This document shows positions 8,825 to 17,604 of a stretch of DNA of 64,000 bases, piece by piece; position 1 is the first letter of the stretch; each line of letters starts with the position of its first letter. Below the pieces are notes generated by a model. It had not been told where the DNA came from and did no database searches. It was given only the letters and a program-made list of their open reading frames with translations. The DNA comes from Paralcaligenes sp. KSB-10 (GTDB taxonomy: Bacteria > Pseudomonadota > Gammaproteobacteria > Burkholderiales > Burkholderiaceae_B): contig NZ_CP089848.1 of assembly GCF_021266465.1 (NCBI RefSeq), positions 4,216,001 through 4,280,000 of the forward strand. Reading direction: 5' to 3'. Position numbers and translations under genes: made by a program.

Positions 8825-9949
8825 TTGAGTTTTTCACCCCGTCCTCCCCACTTGATGATTGTGATCCACTCCCTGAATGGGGGAGGCGCCGAGCGGGTTG
8901 CTGTCGATCTGGGCGCTTACTGGGCCGAGCGCGGCTACAGCGTCACCATGGTTACGCAGGCCGACGCCGCCAGCGATGCATATGCGCTGCATCCATCGGT
9001 TCGGCGTATCGCGCTGGGCACGGCGGCGTCCAGCGCGGGCCGGTTCGGCGGGATGCTGGCCAATCTGCGCCGGGTATGGGCATTGCGGCGCCTGATCAGG
9101 CGCCTGCGGCCGACTCTTGTGCTGGGCATGATGACTACCGCATCGATCCTGGCGATCATTGCCGCGCGCGGATCGAAATGCCGTGTGATCGCGACCGAGC
9201 ATACCCATCCGCCATCGCAGGAACTGAGCGAGATGTGGTTGCGCCTGAGGCGCTGGGCGTATCCGCAGGCGGCCAAGGTGGTGGCCTTGACTTCGGGCAC
9301 GGCGCACTGGCTGGAAGAGCATGTCCCCGGATCGAAGCTTGCCGTCATTCCCAATGCGGTGCGCTGGCCCCTGGAAATTGCCGAGCCGATACTGCCACCT
9401 CCGGAAAAGAACGGCCGCTACAGGTTGTTGGGCGTTGGCCGGCTGCATCCTCATAAAGGGTTCGATCTGTTGATACAGGCCTTTCAGATGCTCGCCAGCC
9501 ATGTCCCCGACTGGGATCTGGTGATACTGGGCGAAGGCGGCAGCCGCGAGGATTTGCAACGGCAGATAGACGCGGCCGAACTCGGCGGGCGCATCAGCAT
9601 GCCCGGCCGGGTGGGTAATGTCGGACAATGGTACGAGCAGTCTGATTTGTATGTGCTGAGCTCCAGGGTCGAAGGCCTGTCCAATACGCTGATCGAATCC
9701 ATGGCCAGCGGCCTGGCGCCGGTGGCGTTCGATTGCGAGACCGGGCCGCGGGAGATCGTGCGCAATGGCATAGACGGTGTATTGGTGCAGCCCGCCGAAG
9801 ATGTCGAGGCGCTTGCCGCCCATTTGTGCAACTTGATGACACGCCGCGAGCAGCGCGAGGCTTATGCGAAGAGGGCGGTGGATGTGCGGGACCGCTTTTC
9901 TACCGCTCGTGTCATGGCATTGTGGCGGCATGTGTTTGAAGGCGACTGA
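8825..9949 (+). CDS. glycosyltransferase family 4 (GT-B fold)
   Basis: The 374-residue retaining glycosyltransferase has an N-terminal LNGGGAERVAVDLG motif and a C-terminal nucleotide-sugar binding domain. The E-x7-E motif is visible in SRVEGLSNTLIESMASG. The TTG at 8825 is preceded by GAAGG at 8813-8817; an ATG at 8855 is the alternative. The frame extends further upstream, but inside the flippase gene. It lies 16 bp after the flippase. The acceptor and donor sugars are unknown. Confidence 0.85.
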   Translation: MSFSPRPPHLMIVIHSLNGGGAERVAVDLGAYWAERGYSVTMVTQADAASDAYALHPSVRRIALGTAASSAGRFGGMLANLRRVWALRRLIRRLRPTLVLGMMTTASILAIIAARGSKCRVIATEHTHPPSQELSEMWLRLRRWAYPQAAKVVALTSGTAHWLEEHVPGSKLAVIPNAVRWPLEIAEPILPPPEKNGRYRLLGVGRLHPHKGFDLLIQAFQMLASHVPDWDLVILGEGGSREDLQRQIDAAELGGRISMPGRVGNVGQWYEQSDLYVLSSRVEGLSNTLIESMASGLAPVAFDCETGPREIVRNGIDGVLVQPAEDVEALAAHLCNLMTRREQREAYAKRAVDVRDRFSTARVMALWRHVFEGD

Positions 9950-9987
9950 CATAGCCCCCAGGGGCATTAGCGTATAGCGAGTAGATT

Positions 9988-11904
9988 ATGTGCGGAATCG
10001 TTGGGGCTTGGGGAGTTTTGCCCAATAAGCGGGCGGTCATCGAGCGCAGTTGCCATAATATGCGGCAGCGAGGGCCCGATAGCCAAGGCTACTGGGAGGA
10101 TGCGCAGGCGCGCCTGGCCCTTGGCCATGTGCGTCTGGCCATTCTCGACTTGTCGCAGGCGGGGCATCAGCCGATGCTGTCGGCATGCGAACGCTTTGCG
10201 CTGGTGCTCAATGGTGAAATCTACAACCATCTGGAATTGCGTGCCGTGCTCGAGGGCGAAGGCAAGGCACCGGCGTGGCGTGGTCATTCCGATACGGAAA
10301 CCATTCTGGCCGGTTTTGCGGCCTGGGGGGTGGAACAAACCCTGTACAAGGCCCGCGGCATGTTTGCCATGGGATTGTGGGACAGGCAGGAGCGCACGCT
10401 TGCGCTGATGCGCGATCGCATGGGGGAAAAGCCGCTGTACATGGGTTTCGCGGGCGGCAATTTCGTGTTCGGGTCGCAGCTCAGCGCTTTGGTGAATATC
10501 CCGGGGTTCTCCCGGGAAATCGATCGGCGCGCGTTGTCGCTGCTGGTTCGCCACAACTATATTCCCGCGCCCTGGAGCATTTATCGCTCCATGCAGAAAT
10601 TGCTGCCCGGCACCTGGATCTGCATGACGGAAGATCAATGCCGGCGCCGTGAAATACCGCCCGCCCAGGTCTATTGGTCGGCGCTGACGGTGGCGGGACA
10701 GGCCAGCGAGCAGCTATTGAGTTTCGACTCGGACGACATGGCCGTCGATGCCCTTGAAGAAGTGCTGGAAGACGCGGTGAAAGGGCAGATGCTGGCCGAC
10801 GTGGGGCTTGGCGCCTTTCTTTCGGGAGGTGTCGATTCCTCGATAGTCGTGGCTATGATGCAGGCGCATAATGCGCGGGCCGTCAATACTTTTTCCATAG
10901 GCTTTAACGAGCCTGAGTATAACGAGGCCGAGCACGCGAAAGCAGTCGCCCGGCACTTGGGTACGTCTCACACCGAGCTGTATGTCACGCCCGAGGACGC
11001 CCTGGCGGTTGTTCCGACCCTGGCGTCCATGTACGACGAGCCGTTTGCCGATTCCTCGCAGATACCGACGTCCCTGGTGGCTCGCATGGCCAGGCAGCAT
11101 GTCACGGTGGCGCTGTCGGGCGATGGCGGCGACGAACTGTTTGGCGGCTATTCACGCTATTTCCGCGCCCGGCGGTGGTGGGACAAGCGGCGGTCCGTGC
11201 CGGGCGCATTGCGCAAGCCGGTGTCTTTCCTGAGCCGGGTCGGTGCGGGTTTGGTGCCTGCGGGGCACGCCAGGGATCAGCTCGACAAGCTGGCCGAACT
11301 GGCTTGCGCCTCGCATTCCGGGCAGTTCTATCGGCAGTTTGTCGCATACTGGAAAGATCCGGCCAAAGTAGTGCTGAATGCCGAAATACCGCTTACGGCG
11401 TTTGATGAAGAGTCGGACAACAGTTTTTTCGAACACATGATGCTGCTTGACGCCATCACCTATCTACCCGACGACATTCTGGTCAAGGTCGATCGGGCCG
11501 CCATGGCCGTGAGTCTCGAAACCCGCGTGCCGATGATCGATCACCGCGTGTTCGAGTTTGCCCAGCGCTTGCCGCTGGATTACAAAATCCGCGATGGGCG
11601 CGGCAAATGGCTATTGCGCCAGCTGCTGTACAAACATGTACCCAAGGCGCTGGTCGATCGGCCCAAAAAAGGGTTTTCGATTCCTCTGGCCGCCTGGCTG
11701 CGTGGGCCTTTGAAGGATTGGGCGGCGGCTTTGCTGGACCCGGCCAGATTGCGCCGGGAAGGCTTGTTCGATGAGCGCCCTGTCTCGCGAAAATGGCAGG
11801 AGCATCAATCCGGCAGGCGCGACTGGAGCACACACTTGTGGAGCATATTGATGACCCAGGCCTGGCTCGATGAAACCACGCGCAATTCGGGGTCGAGGCT
11901 GTAA
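9988..11904 (+). CDS. AsnB-family glutamine amidotransferase, probably amidating a sugar uronic acid
   Basis: The 638-residue protein has a class II glutaminase domain with the catalytic Cys2 (MCGIVG) and an ATP-pyrophosphatase synthetase domain with the FLSGGVDSS loop near 275. It has the length and layout of asparagine synthetase B. Homologues inside O-antigen loci (WbpS-type in Pseudomonas, WbtH in Francisella) convert GalNAcA to its amide. Placement next to the UDP-GalNAcA module makes that role more likely than asparagine synthesis, but this is inference. Its stop codon overlaps the next start by one base. Confidence 0.82.
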   Translation: MCGIVGAWGVLPNKRAVIERSCHNMRQRGPDSQGYWEDAQARLALGHVRLAILDLSQAGHQPMLSACERFALVLNGEIYNHLELRAVLEGEGKAPAWRGHSDTETILAGFAAWGVEQTLYKARGMFAMGLWDRQERTLALMRDRMGEKPLYMGFAGGNFVFGSQLSALVNIPGFSREIDRRALSLLVRHNYIPAPWSIYRSMQKLLPGTWICMTEDQCRRREIPPAQVYWSALTVAGQASEQLLSFDSDDMAVDALEEVLEDAVKGQMLADVGLGAFLSGGVDSSIVVAMMQAHNARAVNTFSIGFNEPEYNEAEHAKAVARHLGTSHTELYVTPEDALAVVPTLASMYDEPFADSSQIPTSLVARMARQHVTVALSGDGGDELFGGYSRYFRARRWWDKRRSVPGALRKPVSFLSRVGAGLVPAGHARDQLDKLAELACASHSGQFYRQFVAYWKDPAKVVLNAEIPLTAFDEESDNSFFEHMMLLDAITYLPDDILVKVDRAAMAVSLETRVPMIDHRVFEFAQRLPLDYKIRDGRGKWLLRQLLYKHVPKALVDRPKKGFSIPLAAWLRGPLKDWAAALLDPARLRREGLFDERPVSRKWQEHQSGRRDWSTHLWSILMTQAWLDETTRNSGSRL

Positions 11905-13040
11905 TGAGAATCGTCTTTCTGGTCAGCTCCATGCATGCCGGCGGTGCTGAGCGGGTGGCGGCTACTCTGGCCAACGCCTGGTCGGCGCGCGGCGAGTCCG
12001 TGGTCCTGGTGCCAACCTATACCGGAAAAGGCTCCTGTTTTTACCCAATTTCGCCGGAGGTCGAGTTGCTGTGGCTGGCCGACCGCATCGGCGCGGCCGC
12101 CAACCCGGCGCTGGCGGGGCTGAAAAAGTTGCGCGCCTTGCGGCGCCTGGTCCGGGAAAAAAAACCCGACCTGATCGTATCGTTTCTGACCAATGTGAAT
12201 GTCATGGCCCTGCTGGCGACTCGCGGCCTGGGGGTTCCCGTGATCGTCTGCGAGCGCACCAACCCCGCGTTCAGCAGCAATGTGGGCGCGGTGCTGCGCC
12301 TTCTGCGCAAGTGGACGTACCCTTGGGCGAGTCTTGTGACTGTGCAGGCCGAGGCCAGCGCGGAGCCGTTCAAACACATGGTGCCGGGCATTCGCCGCCT
12401 GGCTGTCATACCCAACCCCCTGCCTCCCGAGTTGTTCGACACGCGTCTGGCCGCCTGTGTGCCCGATGCGCGCGGCCGCTATCGCTTGATGGCCATGGGG
12501 CGCCTGGTGCCCGCCAAGCAGTTCGGCGCTTTGATCCAGGCATTTTCCACCTTGGCGGCGCGTCATGCCAACTGGGACTTGTCCATCTGGGGCGATGGGC
12601 CATTGCGCGGCGCGCTGACCCAGCAGATCGAGGCCGCCGGCATGTCGTCGCGCATTGCCTTGCCGGGCCGCACGGAGACCCCGTGGCAAGAGCTTGCGCA
12701 GGCCCACGCCTTTGCGCTGACCTCCAGGGTCGAAGGGTTTCCCAATGTGCTGCTCGAAGCCATGGCGCTCGGCTTGCCGTGCCTTGCCGTGGATTGCCCA
12801 AGCGGGCCGCGCGAAATGACGCGCAACGGAGAAGACGGAATGCTTGTTCCTTTAGGCGATCAGGCCGCTCTGACGCGCGGCCTGGATCGTTTGCTGGGCG
12901 ATTCCGTGCTGCGCCGCTCGCTGGCCGATCGCGCCGCTGTCTCGGTGCGCAAGCGCTACTCGCTATCGTCTGTGCTGATGGCCTGGGATGATTTGATGGC
13001 GCAAGCCGAAACTTCACACATGAAAGGGAACAATGCATGA
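11904..13040 (+). CDS. glycosyltransferase family 4 (GT-B fold)
   Basis: The 378-residue enzyme is related to the 8825-9949 product. It shares an N-terminal MHAGGAERVAATLANAWS motif and an SRVEGFPNVLLEAMALG E-x7-E region. The start ATG shares an A with the amidotransferase stop, and its own stop overlaps the next start by 4 nt, so translation is coupled on both sides. The two related enzymes suggest a past duplication with separate linkages. Confidence 0.86.
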   Translation: MRIVFLVSSMHAGGAERVAATLANAWSARGESVVLVPTYTGKGSCFYPISPEVELLWLADRIGAAANPALAGLKKLRALRRLVREKKPDLIVSFLTNVNVMALLATRGLGVPVIVCERTNPAFSSNVGAVLRLLRKWTYPWASLVTVQAEASAEPFKHMVPGIRRLAVIPNPLPPELFDTRLAACVPDARGRYRLMAMGRLVPAKQFGALIQAFSTLAARHANWDLSIWGDGPLRGALTQQIEAAGMSSRIALPGRTETPWQELAQAHAFALTSRVEGFPNVLLEAMALGLPCLAVDCPSGPREMTRNGEDGMLVPLGDQAALTRGLDRLLGDSVLRRSLADRAAVSVRKRYSLSSVLMAWDDLMAQAETSHMKGNNA

Positions 13041-15358
13041 CTCAGGCTGTATCGGAATTGCATCCCGCATTGAGAATCGTGCACGTCATTTCCGGCCTGG
13101 GCCAGGGCGGCGCCGAAACGGTTTTGCACCGACTTGTCACCGCTCCCGGGCAGCCCAACCGGCACACGGTCATTTCCATGACCGACGAAGGCGTGTTCGG
13201 TGCGCGCCTGCGTGAAGCGGGCATTACGGTTCATGCCTTGAACATGCGTGCCGGGCGCCTGTCGCCGGGCGGCGTGTGGCGCTTGTATCGTCTGCTGCGC
13301 GCCAGTGCGCCAGATGTGGTGCAAACCTGGATGTATCACGCCGATCTGATAGGCGGCGTGGCGGCGCGTCTGGCCGGCATCAAGGCCGTGTCCTGGGGCA
13401 TACGCAATTCCGGCGCCAATTTACAAGAGGGCAGCCGGTCCGCCCGAGCCCTGGCCTGGTTGTGCGCGCGGCTTTCCTGCCTGGTGCCTGCCGTCATCGT
13501 GGCATGCGCCGAGAATGCATCGGCGCGTCACCAGGAATGGGGCTATCGTGCCGATCGCATGCTTGTCATCCCCAATGGCTACGATTTGACGCGCTGGCAA
13601 GCCAGGCCGCAAGCCCGGATCGATTTGCGGGCCGCGTGGAGGGTGGATGCCGACACACCCCTGATCGGCAGCGTGGCGCGCTGGAATCCCCTTAAAGACC
13701 ATGCCAACCTGCTGCAGGCTTTTGCGCAAAGCCTGTCGGCGCATCCGGCCTTGCGCTGTGTGCTGGCGGGACGCGGCATGGATGAAGGCAATGCCGAACT
13801 CATGGCGCTGCTCGCGCGGCTGAACCTGCGGGACAAGGTCATCCTGCTGGGGCAGCGCGATGATATCCCCGATATCATGAGCGCGATCGATGTGCATGTT
13901 TTGTCGAGCTGCGCCGAAGGCTTTCCGAATGTGGTGGCCGAGGCCATGGCGGTCGGGACCCTATGCGTCGTGACCGATGTAGGCGATGCGGCGAAGATTG
14001 TTGCCGGTGAAGGCTGGGTGGCGCCGCCCCGCAATCCGGCTGCCTTGTCCGAAGCGGTGAACCAGGCCGTGGCGGCGCTGGGTACGGCCGACATGGCAAA
14101 CCGGTCGCGGCGCGGGCGGGAACGCGTACGGCAGGAATACAGCCTGGCTACCATGGTGGAGGCGTACCAGCTTGTGTGGCAGCGTCTGGCGGCTGATTTT
14201 CCGTCGCGACTTGTCCGGGCCGCAGATACGCGGTCTGCGCCACGCCTGCTGTTCGTGGTGAACAACCCCGCCTTCTTCCTGTCTCACCGCCTGCCTTTGG
14301 CGCTGGGTGCCCGGGATGCCGGCTTCGATGTTCATGTGGCGACCATGGATGGGGCATCGGTGGCGCAAATCACGGCTTGCGGCCTGCGGCATCATGTGAT
14401 TCCCATGAGCCGCAGCGGTAAGAATCCGGTTCAGGAAATACATACTATCTACGCCTTGTGGCGCTTGTATCGCCGCTTGCGTCCCAGTGTTGTTCATGCG
14501 GTCACGATCAAGCCGGTGCTGTATGGCGGTATTGCCGCAAGGCTGGCAGGTGTGCCGGCTTTTGTGGCAGCGGTATCCGGCCTGGGTTTTGTTTTTACAC
14601 GATCCGGCCAGGGCTTCAATTTTGTGCGGGCGGCGGCCATTGCCTTGTATCGCCTGGCCCTGGGGCACCCGAACAGTCGCGTCATTTTTCAGAACACGGA
14701 CGATCGTGATTTGCTGAGCGATGCCGGCGTTGTCAGGCCGGAGCAAGTGGTATTGGTGCGTGGCTCGGGAGTCGATCTCGATCGGTTCCAGGTCACGCCC
14801 GAGCCCGAGGGGGCGCCGGTCGCGATCATGGCGGCCCGCCTGTTGCACGACAAAGGTGTGCGGGAGTTCGTGGCCGCGGCCAAGGCCTCGGCGGGGCATC
14901 CGACGGGCCTGCGTTGGGTCCTGGCCGGCAGCCCCGACCCGGGCAATCCCGCCAGCGTCAGTCAGGACGAGTTTGTCCGGTGGCAGCGGGAAGGGGTTGT
15001 TGAGTGTCTGGGGGAACGTTCGGATATCGCCGAGCTTTACAACGCATCGCATATTGTCGTCTTACCCTCCTACCGGGAGGGCTTGCCCAAGTCGCTGGTC
15101 GAGGCGGCGGCCTGCGGCCGCGCGGTGGTAACCACCGATGTGCCGGGGTGCCGCGATGCGATCGAAGTCGGCGTCACCGGTTTGTTGGTGGCCACACGCG
15201 ATATGGCCGGTTTGGCGGCGGCGGTGCAGCGCCTGGCCGGCGATCCTGTTTTGCGTCAGCGCTTTGGCGCGGCCGGGCGGCAGTTGGCCGAGCGGGAATT
15301 CGATATCCACAAAATCGTGCGGATCCATTTGGATATCTATACCTCCTTGTGCCGCTAG
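13037..15358 (+). CDS. two-module glycosyltransferase (GT4-GT4 fusion)
   Basis: The 773-residue protein is two complete GT-B enzymes in one frame. Module 1 (about residues 10-385) starts with GLGQGGAETVLHRLV and has its E-x7-E in CAEGFPNVVAEAMAVG near 294. Module 2 (about 395-773) starts with LLFVVNNPAFFLSHRLPLA and has REGLPKSLVEAAACG near 680. Module 2 resembles PglA/WbpU-type transferases. The linker around 386-398 is short and charged. There is no internal start with a good ribosome site at the junction, so a real fusion adding two sugars in sequence is likely. It is the last gene of the operon. Confidence 0.86.
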   Translation: MTQAVSELHPALRIVHVISGLGQGGAETVLHRLVTAPGQPNRHTVISMTDEGVFGARLREAGITVHALNMRAGRLSPGGVWRLYRLLRASAPDVVQTWMYHADLIGGVAARLAGIKAVSWGIRNSGANLQEGSRSARALAWLCARLSCLVPAVIVACAENASARHQEWGYRADRMLVIPNGYDLTRWQARPQARIDLRAAWRVDADTPLIGSVARWNPLKDHANLLQAFAQSLSAHPALRCVLAGRGMDEGNAELMALLARLNLRDKVILLGQRDDIPDIMSAIDVHVLSSCAEGFPNVVAEAMAVGTLCVVTDVGDAAKIVAGEGWVAPPRNPAALSEAVNQAVAALGTADMANRSRRGRERVRQEYSLATMVEAYQLVWQRLAADFPSRLVRAADTRSAPRLLFVVNNPAFFLSHRLPLALGARDAGFDVHVATMDGASVAQITACGLRHHVIPMSRSGKNPVQEIHTIYALWRLYRRLRPSVVHAVTIKPVLYGGIAARLAGVPAFVAAVSGLGFVFTRSGQGFNFVRAAAIALYRLALGHPNSRVIFQNTDDRDLLSDAGVVRPEQVVLVRGSGVDLDRFQVTPEPEGAPVAIMAARLLHDKGVREFVAAAKASAGHPTGLRWVLAGSPDPGNPASVSQDEFVRWQREGVVECLGERSDIAELYNASHIVVLPSYREGLPKSLVEAAACGRAVVTTDVPGCRDAIEVGVTGLLVATRDMAGLAAAVQRLAGDPVLRQRFGAAGRQLAEREFDIHKIVRIHLDIYTSLCR

Positions 15359-15422
15359 GGTATTTTCGGTTCGAGTGTGTTTACAGCACTCGATGCTTTG
15401 GTCGCTTTGGTATTTAAAGGCG

Positions 15423-15622
15423 CCGTCTATCGGGGCTTGGGGTCAGGGCCGGCACGGCGTGCTTCATCCGGATTTAGCTCGGCAAGGCGGGCGTCGGGCG
15501 AACTCGCGTCGCCCCGCGATGCGGGGCGCCACTCAGACAGCGCCCGCCGACTACCCCCGCCTTGACGAGCTAAATCCGGCGCACGCCTTACGCCGGTCCT
15601 GACCCCAAGCCCCGATAGACGG
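15423..15622. repeat. nested palindrome element 1
   Basis: A 200-bp element is bounded by a perfect 25-bp inverted repeat (15423-15447 and 15598-15622). Inside are a 24-bp imperfect arm (15468-15491 with 15556-15579, 23 of 24 matching), an 8-bp arm (15486-15493 with 15541-15548) and a central hairpin (15510-15517 with 15521-15528). The core segments 15486-15507 and 15532-15548 are identical in inverted orientation to parts of element 2. It lies between the polysaccharide operon and a convergent mutase gene, so it could act as a two-way terminator. It has no credible coding capacity. Confidence 0.85.
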
Positions 15623-15743
15623 CTCACGTAATGGCATGCCTGGAATGAACTTGCCGGCCCAAGGTATACTTCGATGCATGACCTTAACGTTTCTCTCGGT
15701 GCACGACTCCAATGCCTCTCTCTATGCATTGCCTCAACGCAAG

Positions 15744-15962
15744 CCGCAGGGTGGGTGGTGCTGTGTAGTCCGGCGGTAGTCCAGCGCCGGGTGCTGACGA
15801 AGGGAAGGCGGGGGGTGTCGGCGGGCGCTGTCTGAGCCCGGCCTCGCGAGGCCGGGCGAGTTCGCCCGACGCCCGCCTGGACGAGGCAGACCCGGGTAGT
15901 CGGCTAGCGCAGCTAGCCGACCGCTGGACGTGCCGGACTACACAGCACCGCCCACCCTGCGG
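15744..15962. repeat. nested palindrome element 2
   Basis: A 219-bp element is bounded by 31-bp inverted repeats with one mismatch (15744-15774 and 15932-15962). Inside are an 8-bp arm (15820-15827 with 15870-15877) and a central loopless 22-bp palindrome (15836-15857). Segments 15856-15877 (22 nt) and 15820-15836 (17 nt) are the reverse complement of the element 1 core. The outer arms share nothing with element 1. It ends about 80 bp from the mutase stop codon. Confidence 0.85.
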
Positions 15963-16043
15963 CGCCTTAATAGAATTAACCGCCGCCAAGACAACCAACA
16001 CAGGCAACACAGCCCAAAGCCACAGATCAAGCCCAAAAGCGAC

Positions 16044-17432
16044 TCAAAACGGAAGTATTACCTGCGGCGCCAGCGCCAGCAAAGCGCTGCGAAATTCAGC
16101 CTGAATTCGCAGCAACGCTTCGCGTGTATCGCCTTCGAAACGCAATACGACCACGGGCGTGGTGTTTGAAGCGCGGGCCAGGCCAAAACCGTCGGCGTAT
16201 TCAGCCCGTACGCCGTCAATCGGATTGATGCTTTGCGCAAGCGGGAACTTGCCTTCGCTTTGCAGGCGTTTGATGAGCGCATGGGGCTCGCCTTCCCGCA
16301 TTTCCAGCTTGAGCTCGGGCGTGGAAATACCTTGGGGCAGCGCTTCAAGAACCGCCGACGGGTTGGAGCCGCGCGACAGGATTTCGAGCAGGCGTGCGCC
16401 GGTGTACAGGCCGTCGTCGAAGCCGAACCAGCGTTCCTTGAAAAAAATATGACCGCTCATTTCCCCGGCCAAAGGGGCGCCGGTTTCCGCCAGCTTGGCC
16501 TTGATCATGGAATGCCCGGTTTGCCACATCAGTGGTTGCCCTCCGGATTGCTTGATGGAATCGGCCACATGACGGCTGCATTTGACATCGAAAATGATCG
16601 TCGAGCCGGGCACGCGCCGCAAAATATCCTGTGCGTACAGAATTAGCTGGCGATCGGGCCAGATGATTTCGCCGGATTTGGTAACGACCCCCAGGCGGTC
16701 GGCATCGCCATCGAAAGCCAGCCCGAGTTCGCAGTCGCTGTTTTGCACATGCCGGATCAGGTCTTGCAGGTTGTGAGGATCGGCGGGGTCGGGGTGATGA
16801 TTGGGGAAATGTCCATCGACTTCGCAAAAAAGCTCGTCGACCTCGCAACCCATGGCCTTGAATAACTGGGGGGCCACGGCCCCGCCCACGCCGTTGCCGC
16901 AGTCGATGGCGATTTTCATCGGCCTGGCGATCTTCACATCGGATGTAACGCGCTGGACATAAGCGTCGACCAGATCCAGGGTTTGCCGGGTTCCATGCGG
17001 TATGTCAATGGGTGCGGACAGGCTTGCCATGGCGGTTTTAAGCGCCTGAACATCGCTGCCATGCAAGGTTTTACCCCCCATCATCATTTTGAAGCCGTTG
17101 TAATTGGGCGGATTATGACTGCCTGTAATAGCTACGCCCGAGCCGGTTTCTTGCGTATGCGCGGCAAAATACACCAGGGGAGTCGGCACCATGCTCAGGT
17201 CCAGGGTATTGATGCCGCCCGCCATTAAACCTTCCTGGAGGGCCTGGGCCAGCCCAGGGCTGCTGAGCCGGCCGTCGTAGCCAACGACCAGGGTGCTTAT
17301 GCGCTCTGCGCGTGCCCGCTGCGCCAAGGCCAGGCCCAGCCTGTGGGCAAACTCCGCATTGAGCTGTTCGGGCACTGTGCCGCGAATATCGTAGGCCTTG
17401 AATACCGCGTCGGGAAGTGTGAAATCTGTCAA
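16044..17432 (-). CDS. phosphomannomutase/phosphoglucomutase (AlgC/ManB type)
   Basis: The 462-residue alpha-D-phosphohexomutase interconverts hexose 6-phosphate and 1-phosphate, supplying precursors for LPS and exopolysaccharide. The phosphoserine loop TGSHNPP centres on S105, the metal loop DGDADR lies at 241-246, and the N-terminal FKAYDIRG is typical of the bacterial dual-specificity enzymes. The sugar-binding loop (GEMSGH) is present. It converges on the polysaccharide operon, from which it is separated by the nested palindromes, and is likely its metabolic partner. Confidence 0.92.
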   Translation of the reverse strand: MTDFTLPDAVFKAYDIRGTVPEQLNAEFAHRLGLALAQRARAERISTLVVGYDGRLSSPGLAQALQEGLMAGGINTLDLSMVPTPLVYFAAHTQETGSGVAITGSHNPPNYNGFKMMMGGKTLHGSDVQALKTAMASLSAPIDIPHGTRQTLDLVDAYVQRVTSDVKIARPMKIAIDCGNGVGGAVAPQLFKAMGCEVDELFCEVDGHFPNHHPDPADPHNLQDLIRHVQNSDCELGLAFDGDADRLGVVTKSGEIIWPDRQLILYAQDILRRVPGSTIIFDVKCSRHVADSIKQSGGQPLMWQTGHSMIKAKLAETGAPLAGEMSGHIFFKERWFGFDDGLYTGARLLEILSRGSNPSAVLEALPQGISTPELKLEMREGEPHALIKRLQSEGKFPLAQSINPIDGVRAEYADGFGLARASNTTPVVVLRFEGDTREALLRIQAEFRSALLALAPQVILPF

Positions 17433-17604
17433 AACATTTCCTTGAAAAACTTGGCGAAAAACATTTCGTATTATCGTGGATTGGATGGAGGACGGTAAAA
17501 CCGCGGGCAGGCGGATTTGTTTCGAGTTCTGACTGCGGCGTCCGGCCGTTTAAAGTACGCCTAAAATAGACGGCTCGGAATTCGGCAGGCACAAGGGGAT
17601 AGCG

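Noticed and set aside
15427-16010. Several overlapping frames inside the nested palindromes
   Set aside because: They arise from palindromic GC-rich DNA, which opens frames on both strands with mirrored peptides; no start signals or domains.
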